From NCBI GenBank assembly GCA_031213475.1, contig JARUPZ010000013.1:8269338-8333337 (forward strand): a stretch of DNA of 64,000 nt, in the 5' to 3' direction. The stretch is from Nereocystis luetkeana (taxonomy: Eukaryota > Sar > Phaeophyceae > Laminariales > Laminariaceae). The position numbers were made by a program, and so were the translations under genes. Shown piece after piece: positions 33,431-45,038 of this stretch; position 1 is the stretch's first letter; each line of letters starts with the position of its first letter. Under the pieces are notes generated by a model. That model was not told the DNA's origin. It saw nothing but the letters and a program-made list of their open reading frames with translations, and searched no databases.

Positions 33431-34443
33431 CGAAAAAGTCAAATAGTGTGTAAAACCGTCTTCACTTACTTGGCTTATGGGCACTTACTTCGTATCCTGC
33501 ATTCTGCACGGACAGCGTTTCTACATTATGTTTTCAATTTATGTATTTATTTTCTGTTCGTTCACACAATAAGTGAGTTACACCGGCCTACTCGTACAAT
33601 AAAATTAATTGTATGAGGGATGTACGTACAACAACAGAACGTAAGACTTTCATATTACGTACCGCTTAAGTAGTAATACTCTGTACGTGGAGTATAGGGC
33701 ACGCGTGGCCGACGCACGCAGCCTGAAAAGCTGTGAGGGGGTGCCGGGACCGAATATATTGTCGCATCCGCAGCTACATACCAGGTATACAGCAGTAAGC
33801 GGCTGACGACGTAGTTTATTAGTAATATGTTACGGGGGCGATGGCACCCAAGCGTCCCCTGCTCCCAGTGGGTGTCTGGTAACTCTAATCTCTACCTGGT
33901 AGATGTTTTATCGGAACAGAAGAAAACATCGCAAGCGTTTAGAACTTCGGCTGAATCGTGCTTACCGGAGAGCGACAGTGACTTTTGTTAGAGCTTCATG
34001 ACAGCAGCATGTGTTTCTCTCGAGATTGACCCCCGGCAGGTTCTCAACAGAGACCTAGCTTCACCTTGGCTAAAGAGGTGCTGCAGTGGTCAAGCTTGGT
34101 CGAAATTTGGGGGTGCATAAAATGAGACTAAAAACAAAAACCCCAACTAACTGAAGTTTTGCACCTTACGTACTTCCAGCCAGCTAACAGCTCTTCACAG
34201 GAAACTACAGCCCGCGAAATTGAGGGATGCCCATGACGGGGTCCGTGAGGGCGTCGGGCGCGCCAGGCGGCAGTCATGGACAGCCAGGAACGACTCACAC
34301 AGAGGCGTTTTCGTAAATATATTCGAAGTTGCGAGCGAGTAGCAGCACAACAAGCTCGCAAAAACTCTATTATTATTAATAAGAGGCCAGAGCTGGCGTA
34401 GGTTGGGCCCCTGCGCCGTGGCGATGCTCACGGCACGTTATTA
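33431..34443. other. No gene recognised
   Basis: TACCWGGTA motifs at 33779 and 33893. Otherwise nothing assignable. Confidence 0.4.
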
Positions 34444-34787
34444 GGAGATGAGGTGGTGAGTTGAACTCGTACGAACGGCCGAGTGAAGCAACTTCGAGCA
34501 AGGATTAAAAGATACGAGCACGAAGATACTTATAATATCAGATACGACGAGCTCGGGGTCCGATCCCTCGACCCGGCGGCAGTGAGCCACCCTCGGTTCC
34601 TGTGCTCTCTGGACTTACTTGAGCTCTGAATTGCGTCAGGGATCAATAATACAACGTACGTGACGTGAGGAGATGAGGTGAGATAAACTCGTACGAACGG
34701 TCGAGTGAAGCAACTTCCAACAAGGACTGAAAGACACGACGAGCACGAGGATACGTATAATATCAGGTACGACGAGCTCGGGGTCCA
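34444..34787. repeat. Two copies of a roughly 119-bp segment, 225 bp apart
   Basis: GGAGATGAGGTG ... CTCGTACGAACGG ... GAGTGAAGCAACTTC ... ACGAGCTCGGGGTCC occurs at 34444-34562 and 34669-34787. Just after the first copy, 34567-34601 matches 34 of 35 bases of the giant retrotransposon at 44032-44066. Confidence 0.8.
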
Positions 34788-35517
34788 ACAAATACAACTT
34801 GAAGCGCAAAAAGGGAGGAGGACGGGGGGAAAGGAAAATCTACAGCAGCAGCAGTCGGTAGGTGGCCGGTCGTAAACCAACCTGTGCTGCGGTGCGCCAG
34901 CTCTGTTTGGGCCCCACGAAAACTCGTGGGCACAGCTGTATTCGGACGGCGTATACCAAGTAGGTATCCTTTCTTATTTTTAATTTTATTTTCGGGACAT
35001 GTATCTTATCGTCTTCGAGTCTTTTCTTCTGTCTTCCTAAAAGGAAACGCACGGGCAAACGAAGTGCAGCAGCAGCAGCCGATTGGAAGCCGGTGACAAA
35101 CTCATTAAATTTTGTGCTACGGTTCGCCTGCCTAAAGCATTTCGAGAGGTGCTCCAAGTTCGTGTGGGAGAAGCTTCGAGTGGGGTGAGGATAATACTGT
35201 GGAAACATAACAACACGAAAAACGATGGACCGGAAGTCGTCGTGTATCTATTGAGGTACCAGACCTATTTCCTAGCCCTCTTTCTTGGGGCTGGACGAGC
35301 CTCCTTCTTCTTCTATACCTACCTGGTATATATTTGTTTCAATGTATCCTCCAACGGTTTCCTCCACTACTACGAGTATCGTCCATCATCCATCAGGAAG
35401 GTTCTCGCTGATCGTACGCATAGACTGCTGTGCTTCGAGTGGGGTCAGGAACTGCAGCGGAGCTTGACTAGAGGGTGGTGGGAGAGGTGAGGGGCTACAG
35501 GAACGCCGATATAAAAA
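34788..35517. other. No gene recognised
   Basis: A 122-codon minus-strand ORF (34840-35208) and a 135-codon plus-strand ORF (35083-35490) overlap each other. Neither has a known domain. Confidence 0.35.
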
Positions 35518-35910
<393 letters not shown>

Positions 35911-36366
35911 TACCTGGTACCGGGTACGAAAAAAATAAAGCGGAGCAGGCGGACCAAGCACGATCGGCAGTGCTTGTCGCAAGGCCGAAATTTAAACGCA
36001 GTGCAGTTCTCTTCCTACGGGCTAGGCACGGGTTTTGAGGTTCGGGAGAGAAGGGATGGTGAAGCAGGGTCGGGAAGGAGCTGGGGGGAAAATGAACGTG
36101 GGGAAGGAAGTTTGAGAGAGGCTATCGTCTTGCTGGGAGTAGGGGAGCGTCCTGCAGCAGCAATCTACATACCTGCATCACTGGGAGAGGAAACTCGGTG
36201 GGTCGAACCTGAAAGGCAAGAAGGGGTTAATAAAAGAGAACCCTAGGAGAAGGACACATTGCAAGGGGAGGAAAAGGAAGTTGAAGCTGCACTCGTCGCA
36301 GTCACGGAATAAAATTAAGTGCGCCTCGCGCTCCCCAAAAGAGGGGCGATTTAGGGTTGCGAAAGT
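35911..36366. other. No gene recognised; upstream border of the giant retrotransposon
   Basis: G-rich on the plus strand, with no recognisable domain. The true 5' end of the element at 36.4-47.8 kb may lie here; I could not find a target duplication. Confidence 0.35.
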
Positions 36367-36370
36367 GTGA

Positions 36371-36394
36371 GCACCCTCGCGTACGTGAGGGTGC
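36371..36394. repeat. 24-base hairpin at the 5' edge of the element
   Basis: GCACCCTC...GAGGGTGC around GCGTACGT, eleven of twelve positions paired. Position at the start of the open frame suggests a 5' UTR structure, but this may be coincidence. Confidence 0.5.
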
Positions 36395-36470
36395 CCGTCA
36401 TATCGGGAGGTGACGATCTCCCCGTAGAAACTGCGGAACAAACCACAAGCACAAAAATAGCCCTATCGTG

Positions 36471-37110
36471 TTGTCCACTGCCAGCCGGGCGAGGGCGGGG
36501 GAGGACTCTCCCGGCATGGATGCAGCCAAGGACCCTTGACACAACCCCCGTGCCAGGAGGGGTGTTGCTGCAACCGGGGCGGGGCCGGAAACCGATTGCT
36601 TCGGGCAACGGAAAACAGGCGTATCGGATAGTGCAGTACTTGTGATATCGGCACAACCCGCAAGTGTACCAACAGCCCTGTTCTTTTGTCCACTGCCAGC
36701 CCGACGAGGGCGGAGCAGGACTCTCCCGGCTTGGATGCAGCCAAGGATCCTTGACACAACCCCCGTGCCAGGAGGGTTGCAGCAACAAGAATCAACAGGG
36801 GCGGGGTCGGAAACCAAGTGTTCCGGGCAGCGGGAGACTGGCGGATCGACTAGTGCAGTGCCCGCGATGGTGGCACAACCCGCAAGTGCAACAACAGATT
36901 TATCGTTTTGTCCGCTACCAGCCAGACGAGGGCGAGGCAGGACTCGCCCGGCTTGGATGCAGCCGAGGATCCATGGCGCTACCCCCATGCCGAGAAGGTT
37001 GCAGCAACAAACTGCAACCGGGGCGGGGCCGGAAACCGACTGTTTCGGGCAGCGAGAGACAGGCGTGTCGACTAGTGCAGTACCTGCGATGGCACCACTG
37101 TCGATAGGGG
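36471..37110 (+). repeat. Three tandem copies of a roughly 215-222-bp coding unit
   Basis: TTGTCCACTGCCAGCC-like starts at 36471 and 36686, and TTGTCCGCTACCAGCC at 36908. Each unit encodes FCPLPARRGRxRT, AWMQPR and a GRGRK or GAGxET segment. Copies are in different frames because of small indels. Confidence 0.85.
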
Positions 37111-38855
37111 GCGGACAAGCGAGTGAGGTGCAGCAAGAGGGGGGTCAGGCACTCGCACCGGACGGGAGGTGCCTAGTAGAAGTTACGCCACCGGTAGATC
37201 GTGCGAGGCGTACGAGCCCCCAGACGGGAGGTCTAGCCCTCGCGACAGGAGGGCTGCTACAGCAGGGATTGAATGGGCTGCAGAAAGGTGAGGGTATGCC
37301 GTCGGCGACAGCCACGATGCGCTTAGCAATGACCCCGCCGCAGGTGGAACGCGGACAGAGGATGAATACCCCGGCATGGACGAGTGCGGGGAGGAGACCA
37401 GCCCCTACATTGGGAGGCGTTCAACAGCAGGCGTCCCCAAGGCCAGTGCCGAGGAGGGGTAGGACCGAACCACTTTTGCAATCTGTCGTTCAGGCCCGGC
37501 GGGATAGGGCATCATCAGGCGATCGGCCTTCACGGCGTCCACCGACGCGTTCGACGCACCGTTCGCCATCGCCAACGGGAAGAAGCATCAGCACCACTCT
37601 GCCCCCACCTCAGCCGGGACTCTTAGGACACCGGCAACGATTTACTTCTCTGTCAGGGAGGTCGACACGCACGCGTCAACGACCTCCGGTTACCTTTGCC
37701 GACGATACTCGATGCCGAACGGCGTTGACGCATCGAGAGGGGGCGCAAGACGCCCGAGCCAACCGTTCACGGTCGATGCCGACGATGGGTAGAAACGTCC
37801 CCCCTTCACGCCACATCATCGGGATTCGGCGGGGTAGGACAGCATCAGGGGATCGGCCCTCGCCCCGACCAAGTTCACGGCCGAGGCACTGCCCCCCCTC
37901 TCCTTCCGGGGGGAGTATCACAACGTCTCCATCCCCGATCCTGCCAGGGATCCTGGGGCACCGGCGACGAGCTACCTCCCCTCCAACAGGGGTGTCAGTG
38001 CTCCCGCACCAGCGATTTCGGTTTACCGCTGCCGAGGACACCCGGAGCCAGGAGGCGTTGGTGCCTCTCAGAGCACCAACCGTCCAGGCCCATCGCCGGC
38101 AGCCGTCAGTGACTCTCTCCGAACTAATAGCCAGTGCTAGAGCGTGGAGTACTAGAACGGATAGGAGGGACGGTGGTTCTCGATTGATAGGAGGCTCTCA
38201 GGTCGGAAACAGCCTCTATGGGCGTCACGGGCCGCCGAACACTGCTCAATGCGCAGGGAGGGGAACTACACAACGACAGAGCCCTTCGCCACTGGATGAG
38301 GAAAGAAGATGCGCCCCTATCTCGCCACACGGTACACCTCCCGCTAGTGGCGGCGCTCAAAATCGGATAAGGCCTTCTAGCCCACTATCGCCGGGTGCGA
38401 TACCGGGCTCCCGGGACTTGAACTCGAGGTTTCGAGACGCTTGTCTTGCAGAGGGGAGTTTTGTTCGGAGGGGGCCCACATCTACGAGGGGTCACAACAG
38501 GGCTGGCAGCGCTCAAAGTCGGATAAGGTCTGCTAGCCCACTACCGCCGGGTGCGATACCGGGCTCCCGTGATTTCAACACGAGGTCCCAAGACGCCCGT
38601 CTTACAGCGAGGAGTTTTGTTCGGAGGGTGTCCACAACTACGAGGGGTCATATTAGAGGAGGCGGCGCTCAAAGCCGGATAAGGACTTCTAGCACACTAC
38701 CGCCGGGTGCGATACCAGGGACCCGGAATTTGAACCCGAGGTCACACGACGCTCGCCTTGCAGCGGGGAGTTTTCTCCGGAGAGGGTCCTCAACTACGAG
38801 GGGTCACAATAGGGGAAGGGCAGCCCTCAACGCCGGTGCAACTCCTACATGGTAG
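36642..38855 (+). CDS. Retrotransposon N-terminal region (Pro/Arg/Ser-rich, 737 codons)
   Basis: Open from before 36642 (the listed start is GTG and the frame stays open upstream) to TAG at 38853. Rich in Pro, Arg, Ser and Thr, probably disordered. Contains the 215-bp repeats (FCPLPARRGR, ETDCFGQRETGVSTSAVPAM) and, near the C-terminus, three copies of a roughly 52-residue unit with SPLPPGAIPGSRD and SFVRRG. Related units continue at the start of the next ORF in another frame, so the two were probably once one frame. The stop overlaps the next ATG (ATGGTAG), which could also permit reinitiation. No catalytic domain. Such basic disordered regions in retroelements usually bind nucleic acid, but that role is inference. 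Confidence 0.6.
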   Translation: MISAQPASVPTALFFCPLPARRGRSRTLPAWMQPRILDTTPVPGGLQQQESTGAGSETKCSGQRETGGSTSAVPAMVAQPASATTDLSFCPLPARRGRGRTRPAWMQPRIHGATPMPRRLQQQTATGAGPETDCFGQRETGVSTSAVPAMAPLSIGGGQASEVQQEGGQALAPDGRCLVEVTPPVDRARRTSPQTGGLALATGGLLQQGLNGLQKGEGMPSATATMRLAMTPPQVERGQRMNTPAWTSAGRRPAPTLGGVQQQASPRPVPRRGRTEPLLQSVVQARRDRASSGDRPSRRPPTRSTHRSPSPTGRSISTTLPPPQPGLLGHRQRFTSLSGRSTRTRQRPPVTFADDTRCRTALTHREGAQDARANRSRSMPTMGRNVPPSRHIIGIRRGRTASGDRPSPRPSSRPRHCPPSPSGGSITTSPSPILPGILGHRRRATSPPTGVSVLPHQRFRFTAAEDTRSQEALVPLRAPTVQAHRRQPSVTLSELIASARAWSTRTDRRDGGSRLIGGSQVGNSLYGRHGPPNTAQCAGRGTTQRQSPSPLDEERRCAPISPHGTPPASGGAQNRIRPSSPLSPGAIPGSRDLNSRFRDACLAEGSFVRRGPTSTRGHNRAGSAQSRIRSASPLPPGAIPGSRDFNTRSQDARLTARSFVRRVSTTTRGHIRGGGAQSRIRTSSTLPPGAIPGTRNLNPRSHDARLAAGSFLRRGSSTTRGHNRGRAALNAGATPTW

Positions 38856-41788
38856 GGTTTCCTCCCCCGATGATGCTAGGGGCGACACCGGGCTCTCAGG
38901 ACCTAACAGCGTTCTGCCTTCCCCCCCGTCGGAGAGCAAGGAGTGGGCAGCAACGCCAAAGGCCCAGCGGTCCACTGGATGTGGAACCCGTTCCGGAGGA
39001 GGCACCTCAAGGGGGAAATGAAACCACTACGGCGAGTGCTAGTTTGGGGGCGAGAGTAGGTGGGTCAACGCCGACAGAGAACAGGAAGGCAAACGGTGGA
39101 CATGGGAGCTTCGCCCAGCCGGGGATGTTGAGGGTATCCACGCCGGAGAGGCACCAACAGGGGTACTTGTCGCCCCGGGTCGGCAATAGTGCCCACAACA
39201 CGGTGAGACCTTCTCTGCAGATGGCACCGGGTGTGGCATCGAGCTCTCTGGACTCGAGCCCTGGGTCGCAGGATGGACGTCGTGGAGCGAGCAGCTTAAC
39301 CCGAAGGGGGCTTTGGAGGAGGGACACGCCCGCAAGGAGTCAGCAGGGGTGCCGTGCACTTCCCGTCGATAGTGTTGCTCAACGTGGGGTGAGGTCTTCT
39401 CCCCCACTACCGCCGGGTGCGGAACCGGGCTCCCGGGACCTGAACCCGATGTCTCAAGACGCTCGTGTTGCGGCTGGGAGCCTTGTCCGGAGGGGGAGCT
39501 TGCGCGGACTCACATCTTTTGGGAGCCAGCTGGGGTACGGGGGAGCTCTCGTCGACGGTGGAGCTCACACTAGGGTAGGGCTTCCTCCTCCGCTGCCAAT
39601 GGGGGCGGTACAGGATTTTCAAGACCCAAGAGCGGTCGCCCCCCCCCCCGTTCAGGAGGAGACATCGCACGAGGACGATGCACCTAGCACGGAGAGAGCT
39701 AGGGTAGAAGTGAGAGAGGGTCTCCATCGCACCAATAGCGGTACCACGGTTGGAAGAGGTCCCAATGGAGCGGCAGCACAACTCGGACCGTCCACAAGGG
39801 CGCTAACAACAATAGACGAACGGCGGCGGGCCACGACGAAAGTACCTACAGAGGACCTTATATCCACCAGAACAAGGGCTTGCACCCGGATAGCCGCTAG
39901 GGCCGTCGCACAATCATCGGAGGAGGAGGAAAGACGCCAACCTCCCACAGAGTCGCTTCACGGATCTTCCCGTCAGCAGCCAACGACGACGCAGCTTACA
40001 TCATCGATAACACTTTTGGAGCCGGCACCGTCGTCGCCGGAACCATCTCCAGATACACCCCGTTGGGCATACCGGGCGCGAGAAACCACGCAACCACCGA
40101 CGGCAACGGGTGCGGGGAATCCCTTGACGACCCCCCTTCCGCTTGGGGTACCTGCCATGGAAGGTTCGCCGCCGTCGCCACCATCCCAGCCACCGCGTCT
40201 ACCGACAACTACCCGTCCCTCGACAGATACCCCGCTTCTGACGCCGGACATGATGCTTGCGCTCAAATCGTCAATGCAGTCAGCGGCTAGAACGGCACAG
40301 TTGGCGCCACCAAGTTCATCGCAACCGGCGTGCGCATCGACACAGGGTGGAGGAAGTTCGGAACCCGCGCTGACATTCGAACCACCGCCATCGCCACCAC
40401 GGCCACCATTGCAGACGCCAGCAGAAAGAGGGCAGCCCCAGCAGGAGACTTCGGAAGACTGCTGCGTGTGCTACGAGGCCTTGGTGGCCCCGATGGTATA
40501 TCTAAGGAACTGTCCTCACCGGCTGCACCTACCGTGCTACGCCGCACTTCGTGTTAGGGCAGGGGCCGACCTGCGCTGCCCGGCGTGTCGGGCGACCGTA
40601 ACAATTAGCGAAGCCGACGGGATGGCGTCCCGTCAGCACAGTGACGAGATTATGGCAGAGGCCCTAGCGATCACGCGGCAGGAGATACCGGCCGAGAGGG
40701 GAAGGGGGGCATCCACAAGGACCACAGGGGGCGAGAGGGGCGAACCATTGATATGTAGCATTTGCCATGGACTGGTTGAGGAGACTGAAGGCGTACAGCT
40801 GTCCTGCTCGTGCGACGTGCATCGCCGCTGCGGTTTAGGCTTTTGCGAGGACGCAATCCCTCGAGCCAGATTCATTGGCGAGGCACGCCAAGTCACATGC
40901 CCGAACCCCGCCCTACACGAAGTTCAACAAGAGGTGGACCTCCGCCCCCTCCTGCAACAGATTCGTACTATTGGCAGGTCGGCGGACACGCAAGACGAAC
41001 GCGATTTAGTGAACAGGGTCACCATTGCCGAGAACCGCCTTCGGAGCAGGACCCATATTGTGCCGGAAATGGTGGACTTGACACTGAGCGCCACAGCGCG
41101 AGACGAGGAGAACCTCTCTTGGGGCTGGCGTAGCACGATTCCACAACCGTATGCGATATGTGGGGTCTGCGACAGGACTATGGAAGACGACGAGAGGTTC
41201 TCTTTCTCCGGTTGGCTCGTCCACAGGAGATGTACCGTTGAAAGCGTAGAGGGAGCAGACAATAGGGGAGACGACCGGTCTGGGGTGGCCATTCGGGAAG
41301 GAACAGGACCGTCGCGTCGGAGAACGTTCCTCCTCACGGAAATTCTGCCGAGGATCCATCTGAGGTACGACCGCGCTTCCGATCGGGAAGCCTATCAACA
41401 GCGTCAGTTGGAAATCCTACAGCGATCGGTGATCTCGGGTGTGGAGGAGGCCACAAGCCAGGACGAAGGCCGCCAGCAAGTACAAGGAGGGAGGGGAGAT
41501 GACGCCGAAGCATCGTGCACCTATTGCGGCCAGGTTTTAGATGACTCTGCTGTGAGAGTCGGGGGGCAGCCACGTGCGAGTACCTATCCCGTGCGCCCAC
41601 GGAAGGTTTGTAGATGCACGCTGCATGCTGGACCGGGCAGATCGCATCGCGAGAGGGCATGCCGACCCGAGGTCCTGCGTAGTGTGCCAGTCGTCGTTGC
41701 CGGAGGGGGGCAGGCCACCCCACCCGACGGAACTTGCCAGAAGGCTGCCCATGTCCGAGCAGGGGGGGAGGTGGGCGGCGGTATGTAG
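38849..41788 (+). CDS. Retrotransposon zinc-finger region (979 codons, RING-H2)
   Basis: The ATG at 38849 overlaps the stop of the preceding frame. The first 250 residues continue its repeats (SPPLPPGAEPGSRDLNPMS); residues about 300-520 are Pro/Ser/Thr-rich. At about 537-582 lies a complete RING-H2 finger: CCVCYEA, then NCPHRLHLPC, then CPACRA (C-x2-C, C-x-H-x2-H-x2-C, C-x2-C). Further clusters follow: CSICHG with CSCDVHRRC near 630, CGVCDRT with VHRRC near 770, and CTYCGQV near 890. RING-H2 fingers bind zinc and often confer E3 ubiquitin ligase activity; in a retroelement they may instead bind nucleic acid or recruit a host ligase. The last 60 or so residues are out of frame with the conserved continuation, which starts at 41574 in another frame. 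Confidence 0.65.
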   Translation: MVGFPPPMMLGATPGSQDLTAFCLPPRRRARSGQQRQRPSGPLDVEPVPEEAPQGGNETTTASASLGARVGGSTPTENRKANGGHGSFAQPGMLRVSTPERHQQGYLSPRVGNSAHNTVRPSLQMAPGVASSSLDSSPGSQDGRRGASSLTRRGLWRRDTPARSQQGCRALPVDSVAQRGVRSSPPLPPGAEPGSRDLNPMSQDARVAAGSLVRRGSLRGLTSFGSQLGYGGALVDGGAHTRVGLPPPLPMGAVQDFQDPRAVAPPPVQEETSHEDDAPSTERARVEVREGLHRTNSGTTVGRGPNGAAAQLGPSTRALTTIDERRRATTKVPTEDLISTRTRACTRIAARAVAQSSEEEERRQPPTESLHGSSRQQPTTTQLTSSITLLEPAPSSPEPSPDTPRWAYRARETTQPPTATGAGNPLTTPLPLGVPAMEGSPPSPPSQPPRLPTTTRPSTDTPLLTPDMMLALKSSMQSAARTAQLAPPSSSQPACASTQGGGSSEPALTFEPPPSPPRPPLQTPAERGQPQQETSEDCCVCYEALVAPMVYLRNCPHRLHLPCYAALRVRAGADLRCPACRATVTISEADGMASRQHSDEIMAEALAITRQEIPAERGRGASTRTTGGERGEPLICSICHGLVEETEGVQLSCSCDVHRRCGLGFCEDAIPRARFIGEARQVTCPNPALHEVQQEVDLRPLLQQIRTIGRSADTQDERDLVNRVTIAENRLRSRTHIVPEMVDLTLSATARDEENLSWGWRSTIPQPYAICGVCDRTMEDDERFSFSGWLVHRRCTVESVEGADNRGDDRSGVAIREGTGPSRRRTFLLTEILPRIHLRYDRASDREAYQQRQLEILQRSVISGVEEATSQDEGRQQVQGGRGDDAEASCTYCGQVLDDSAVRVGGQPRASTYPVRPRKVCRCTLHAGPGRSHRERACRPEVLRSVPVVVAGGGQATPPDGTCQKAAHVRAGGEVGGGM

Positions 41789-44700
41789 TGCCCTGCAGTT
41801 CGCCGCCCTCCTTGAGCGGAGTGACCTCGGCGCGGAGTCGGCCAGTTACGTGACGACCGGGGTTCACAACACGTCCGAGCACATGGTGAGTGCCCTGGGG
41901 AGAAGCCCAACCTCTTCGTTCGTGTTGTGCTCCCTTTTCAGCGATGCGCTGGATCTACCGCAACAGGCCTACCTCGATTTCCCCCGAACGAGGGAATGGA
42001 AAGCGGCGGCCGCCCACTATCATACGCTGTTCGCCGCGTACGGCATCCGACCCCAGGACGTATTACTCCGACTCCCAAACCGTAGGCTATACATTGGACC
42101 TCATGTCCAAGAGTATTTGGCGGGCCTTGACGCCGAATGAGAGGAACGACTGACGAGGTGGACCCTCGGTGTCCAAAGGGCGCTGGAGGCAGGTGACGCG
42201 CTGCCTCTTTTTCCGACGGCGGTGGCGGCCCCACCGGAGCGGACGGACTCGGCGTAGGGGGACGACCGGTTAGCAAGGGGGCAGCATGGACAGAGAGGTG
42301 TCGCTCCAGGTTCGCCAGAGAGCCGAGATATCACAAGGGATACCGCGCTAGTAGGTCTATGTATCTATTGTGGTGAGGACATAGAAAACTCAGATAGGAA
42401 TCCAGAGGTCGACCATCTGAGGACAGCCATCACTTGTGACCATGACAACGGACAGTTGGTGCACGCCGGCTGCATGCTGGATCGTGCGGAACGCCTCGCA
42501 TGTGGACACACAGACCCGCGGCCATCCGTCGAGTGTGGCTCTGAATGGCCCGTAAGAACCCGACCTCCCCATCCGGCAGAAATAACCGAGGACCTTCCCA
42601 GACCACGGCCGGGGGGAAGGTGGTCGGCAGTAGGGGGTGCCCTGCAGTTCGCCGAACTTCTTGAGGAGGAGGGCACCCAGCTGGTACCGGCCAGTTATGT
42701 GACGACTGGTCATCACCACACGTTCAAGCACATGGTGAGAACCCATGGAAGGAGCCCAACCTCTTCGTTCCTGCTGTGCTCCCTGTTCAGCGATGCCCTG
42801 GGCATGCCTCGAGCGGCTGACCTCGACTTCCCCCGCACGAGGGAATGGCAAGCGGCCGCCGCCGACTACCGTGAGTGTTTTGCCGCGCATGCCATCCGAC
42901 CGAGGGATATCATGCTCCGACTCCCAAATCGGAGGATCTACATCTCACCATAAGCCCAAGAGTTTCTGGCAGGCCTCCACGCCGAATGGGAGGAACGCCT
43001 GACTAGGTGGACCCTCGGGGTCCGAAATGCATTGGAGGCAGGTGACGTGGTGCCTCCTTTTCCCACGGCAGTGTCAGACACGCCAGGAGGGGCAGGTCAG
43101 GCGCTGGAGAGCGAGCCGATACTAGCGGGGCATAACGATCAGGGCGGCACTGCTGGAAATGCCACAGAAAACCGTCAGGCCGCGGGGAACAGGGACGCTA
43201 CGTCAGCGGGACAAGTGGGGACCCCCCGGACAACGTCCAGCACAGCCCTGACCAGGTGCACCCTCGGGGTACCAAACGCGCGGGAAGGAGGTGATGCGCT
43301 ACCTCCTCTTCCGACAGCAGAGTGGACCCCCGGAGCCCAAAATGCGTTCGAGGCAGGGGACGATTTGCCTCCTTTTCCGACGGCGGCGGTGTCCACAACG
43401 GAGGGAACGGTCCCGGTGGCGGAGAGCGGTCCGCATACTAGGGGGCAGGTGGAGCAGGGAGGAGCTGCTGGGAGTGCCGTAGAAAGCCGTCACACCGAGG
43501 GGGGTAGGGATGCCGCGCTAGCGGGACAAGTGGAGATCCCTCAGGCAAGGCCCAGTACCGTCTCTTCAACATTGGCGGGGGCAACGCCCCCTAGATCAAC
43601 TGGAAGAAAATCGGTCTCACGCGAGGGCGGCCAAGGTGGAATGGAGGCAAATGTTGGAGGTTCCTGTCCAAGTGCTGCGCGGCCTCTGCCCCCGGCGGCC
43701 GAAACGACACCACCGGGAGGAGAAGCCCTGGCGTCGGAGGGCGACTCGCGGATAGGGGGGCAAGTAGATCAGAAAAATGTTGTTGTTGTAGCGATGGAAA
43801 ACCTTCAAACAGCCAGAGACAGGAATGTCACGCTATCGGGACGCTTGGGTGTCCCCCTGACACCATCCGGTGCCACCCCAGCAACAGCCGTGAATACTTC
43901 CTCTGAACCTGGTAGAGCAGCCAGGGAGGGGGGGGGCATAGGAGGCGGACGAGGTCGACCGCGTGGGTCTAGGAGGGGGTCACGAGCGACAAGCACTGAG
44001 AGAGAGACCGTCACGAACCGGGGAAGAATCACTCGACCCGGCGGTAGTGAGCCACCCTCGGTTCCTAAACCGAGAGGGGGCAGCGAGTCGCCCCCGACGC
44101 CCGGATCAAGAGGGGGCAGCGATCTTCGTTTGGATCCTGGATCGAGAGGGGGAGGTGGCGAAGAGAGAGAACTCCCCAGGGAAGGAGAAGGTGGCGAGGG
44201 GGGAGGATCAGCATCGGGGGGCGTAGGGCGACTCCGTGCATCCATTGGCACCAGTCAAGACGGCGTGAGGTGCGGGGGATACCGAGCGGCAGTTGCTCGG
44301 GGGCACCGAGTGGTAGGGCTGCCGTGTGGAAACCAGCACGTTATGCACGCGCGGTGTGTGGTGGAAGCTATTCGAAGGAGTGGGTCACACGCACAACTCA
44401 TTTGCGCTACACGACGGTGCACAGCCCGCCATGGGAGACGGGAATCACTGGAGGCAGCAGTTCAGGCTAATCTTGGACTCCGTGTTACGGTTGCAGGACT
44501 TGGAGGAAGGCCGGACAACAACCACGATGGACAGGGGGAAGAGCTTTGCTACCCGTGGGACCAGAATCCGTTAGGAATAGCAGGGCCACTCAAAGATGTT
44601 TCTCTCGAGCATCTCCAACAACGTTTCATCACCATTGTTAAGGTGCAGCCGGGGCTGGCTACTGTCCATGCCAAGCTTCTCAACCACGTGCTTGGTCTCC

Positions 44701-45038
44701 TGAATCACGCCCTCGGAGCGCATCGGCCAAACAGACACTCCCAGACGCCGAGTTCGCTCCTGAGGGCCATCAAGCTGTGGTACATAGTGCCAGCACTGCT
44801 AAACTCGCAGGACAGCCTCGTGAAGCGACGCGAGAAATTCGCGTCCGTCGAACGTGGTGACATCAAGCTTATTCTACCGTGGTTGATGGAGTACACCAGT
44901 CGAGCATCGACACGGCGCAGGGGCCCAACCTACGAAGCCACAGCCGCGGCTAAGTACGAGAGGGAGTCGTCAGCCTGTCGCCACTCGGGCGGGGAGGTGG
45001 TCTTCTCGCGGAAGCTCGAGCGCCCGGCGACGAGGTGA
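41574..45038 (+). pseudogene. Retrotransposon middle region with duplicated module and pre-RT domain
   Basis: One frame runs from 41574 to 45038, broken by in-frame stops at 42138 (TGA), 42255 (TAG) and 42951 (TAA). It holds two tandem copies of a roughly 240-residue module (41.5-42.25 and 42.36-43.09 kb) with a C-x2-C finger, CMLDRA, SPTSSFxLCSLFSDAL, DFPRTREW, LRLPNRR and EERLTRWTLGV. A Gly/Glu/Pro-rich stretch and another Cys/His finger follow (LPCGNQHVMHARCVVEA). Then comes a helical region, LWYIVPALLNSQDS, LVKRREKFASVERGDI and SSACRHSGGEV, typical of the segment before RT in this family. Ends at TGA 45036 by a frame change: the continuation, GDEVTWERVKAKF, is in the next frame. Confidence 0.7.

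Noticed and set aside
36398-36988. 196-codon minus-strand ORF
   Set aside because: Antisense shadow of the 215-bp coding repeats of the retrotransposon.
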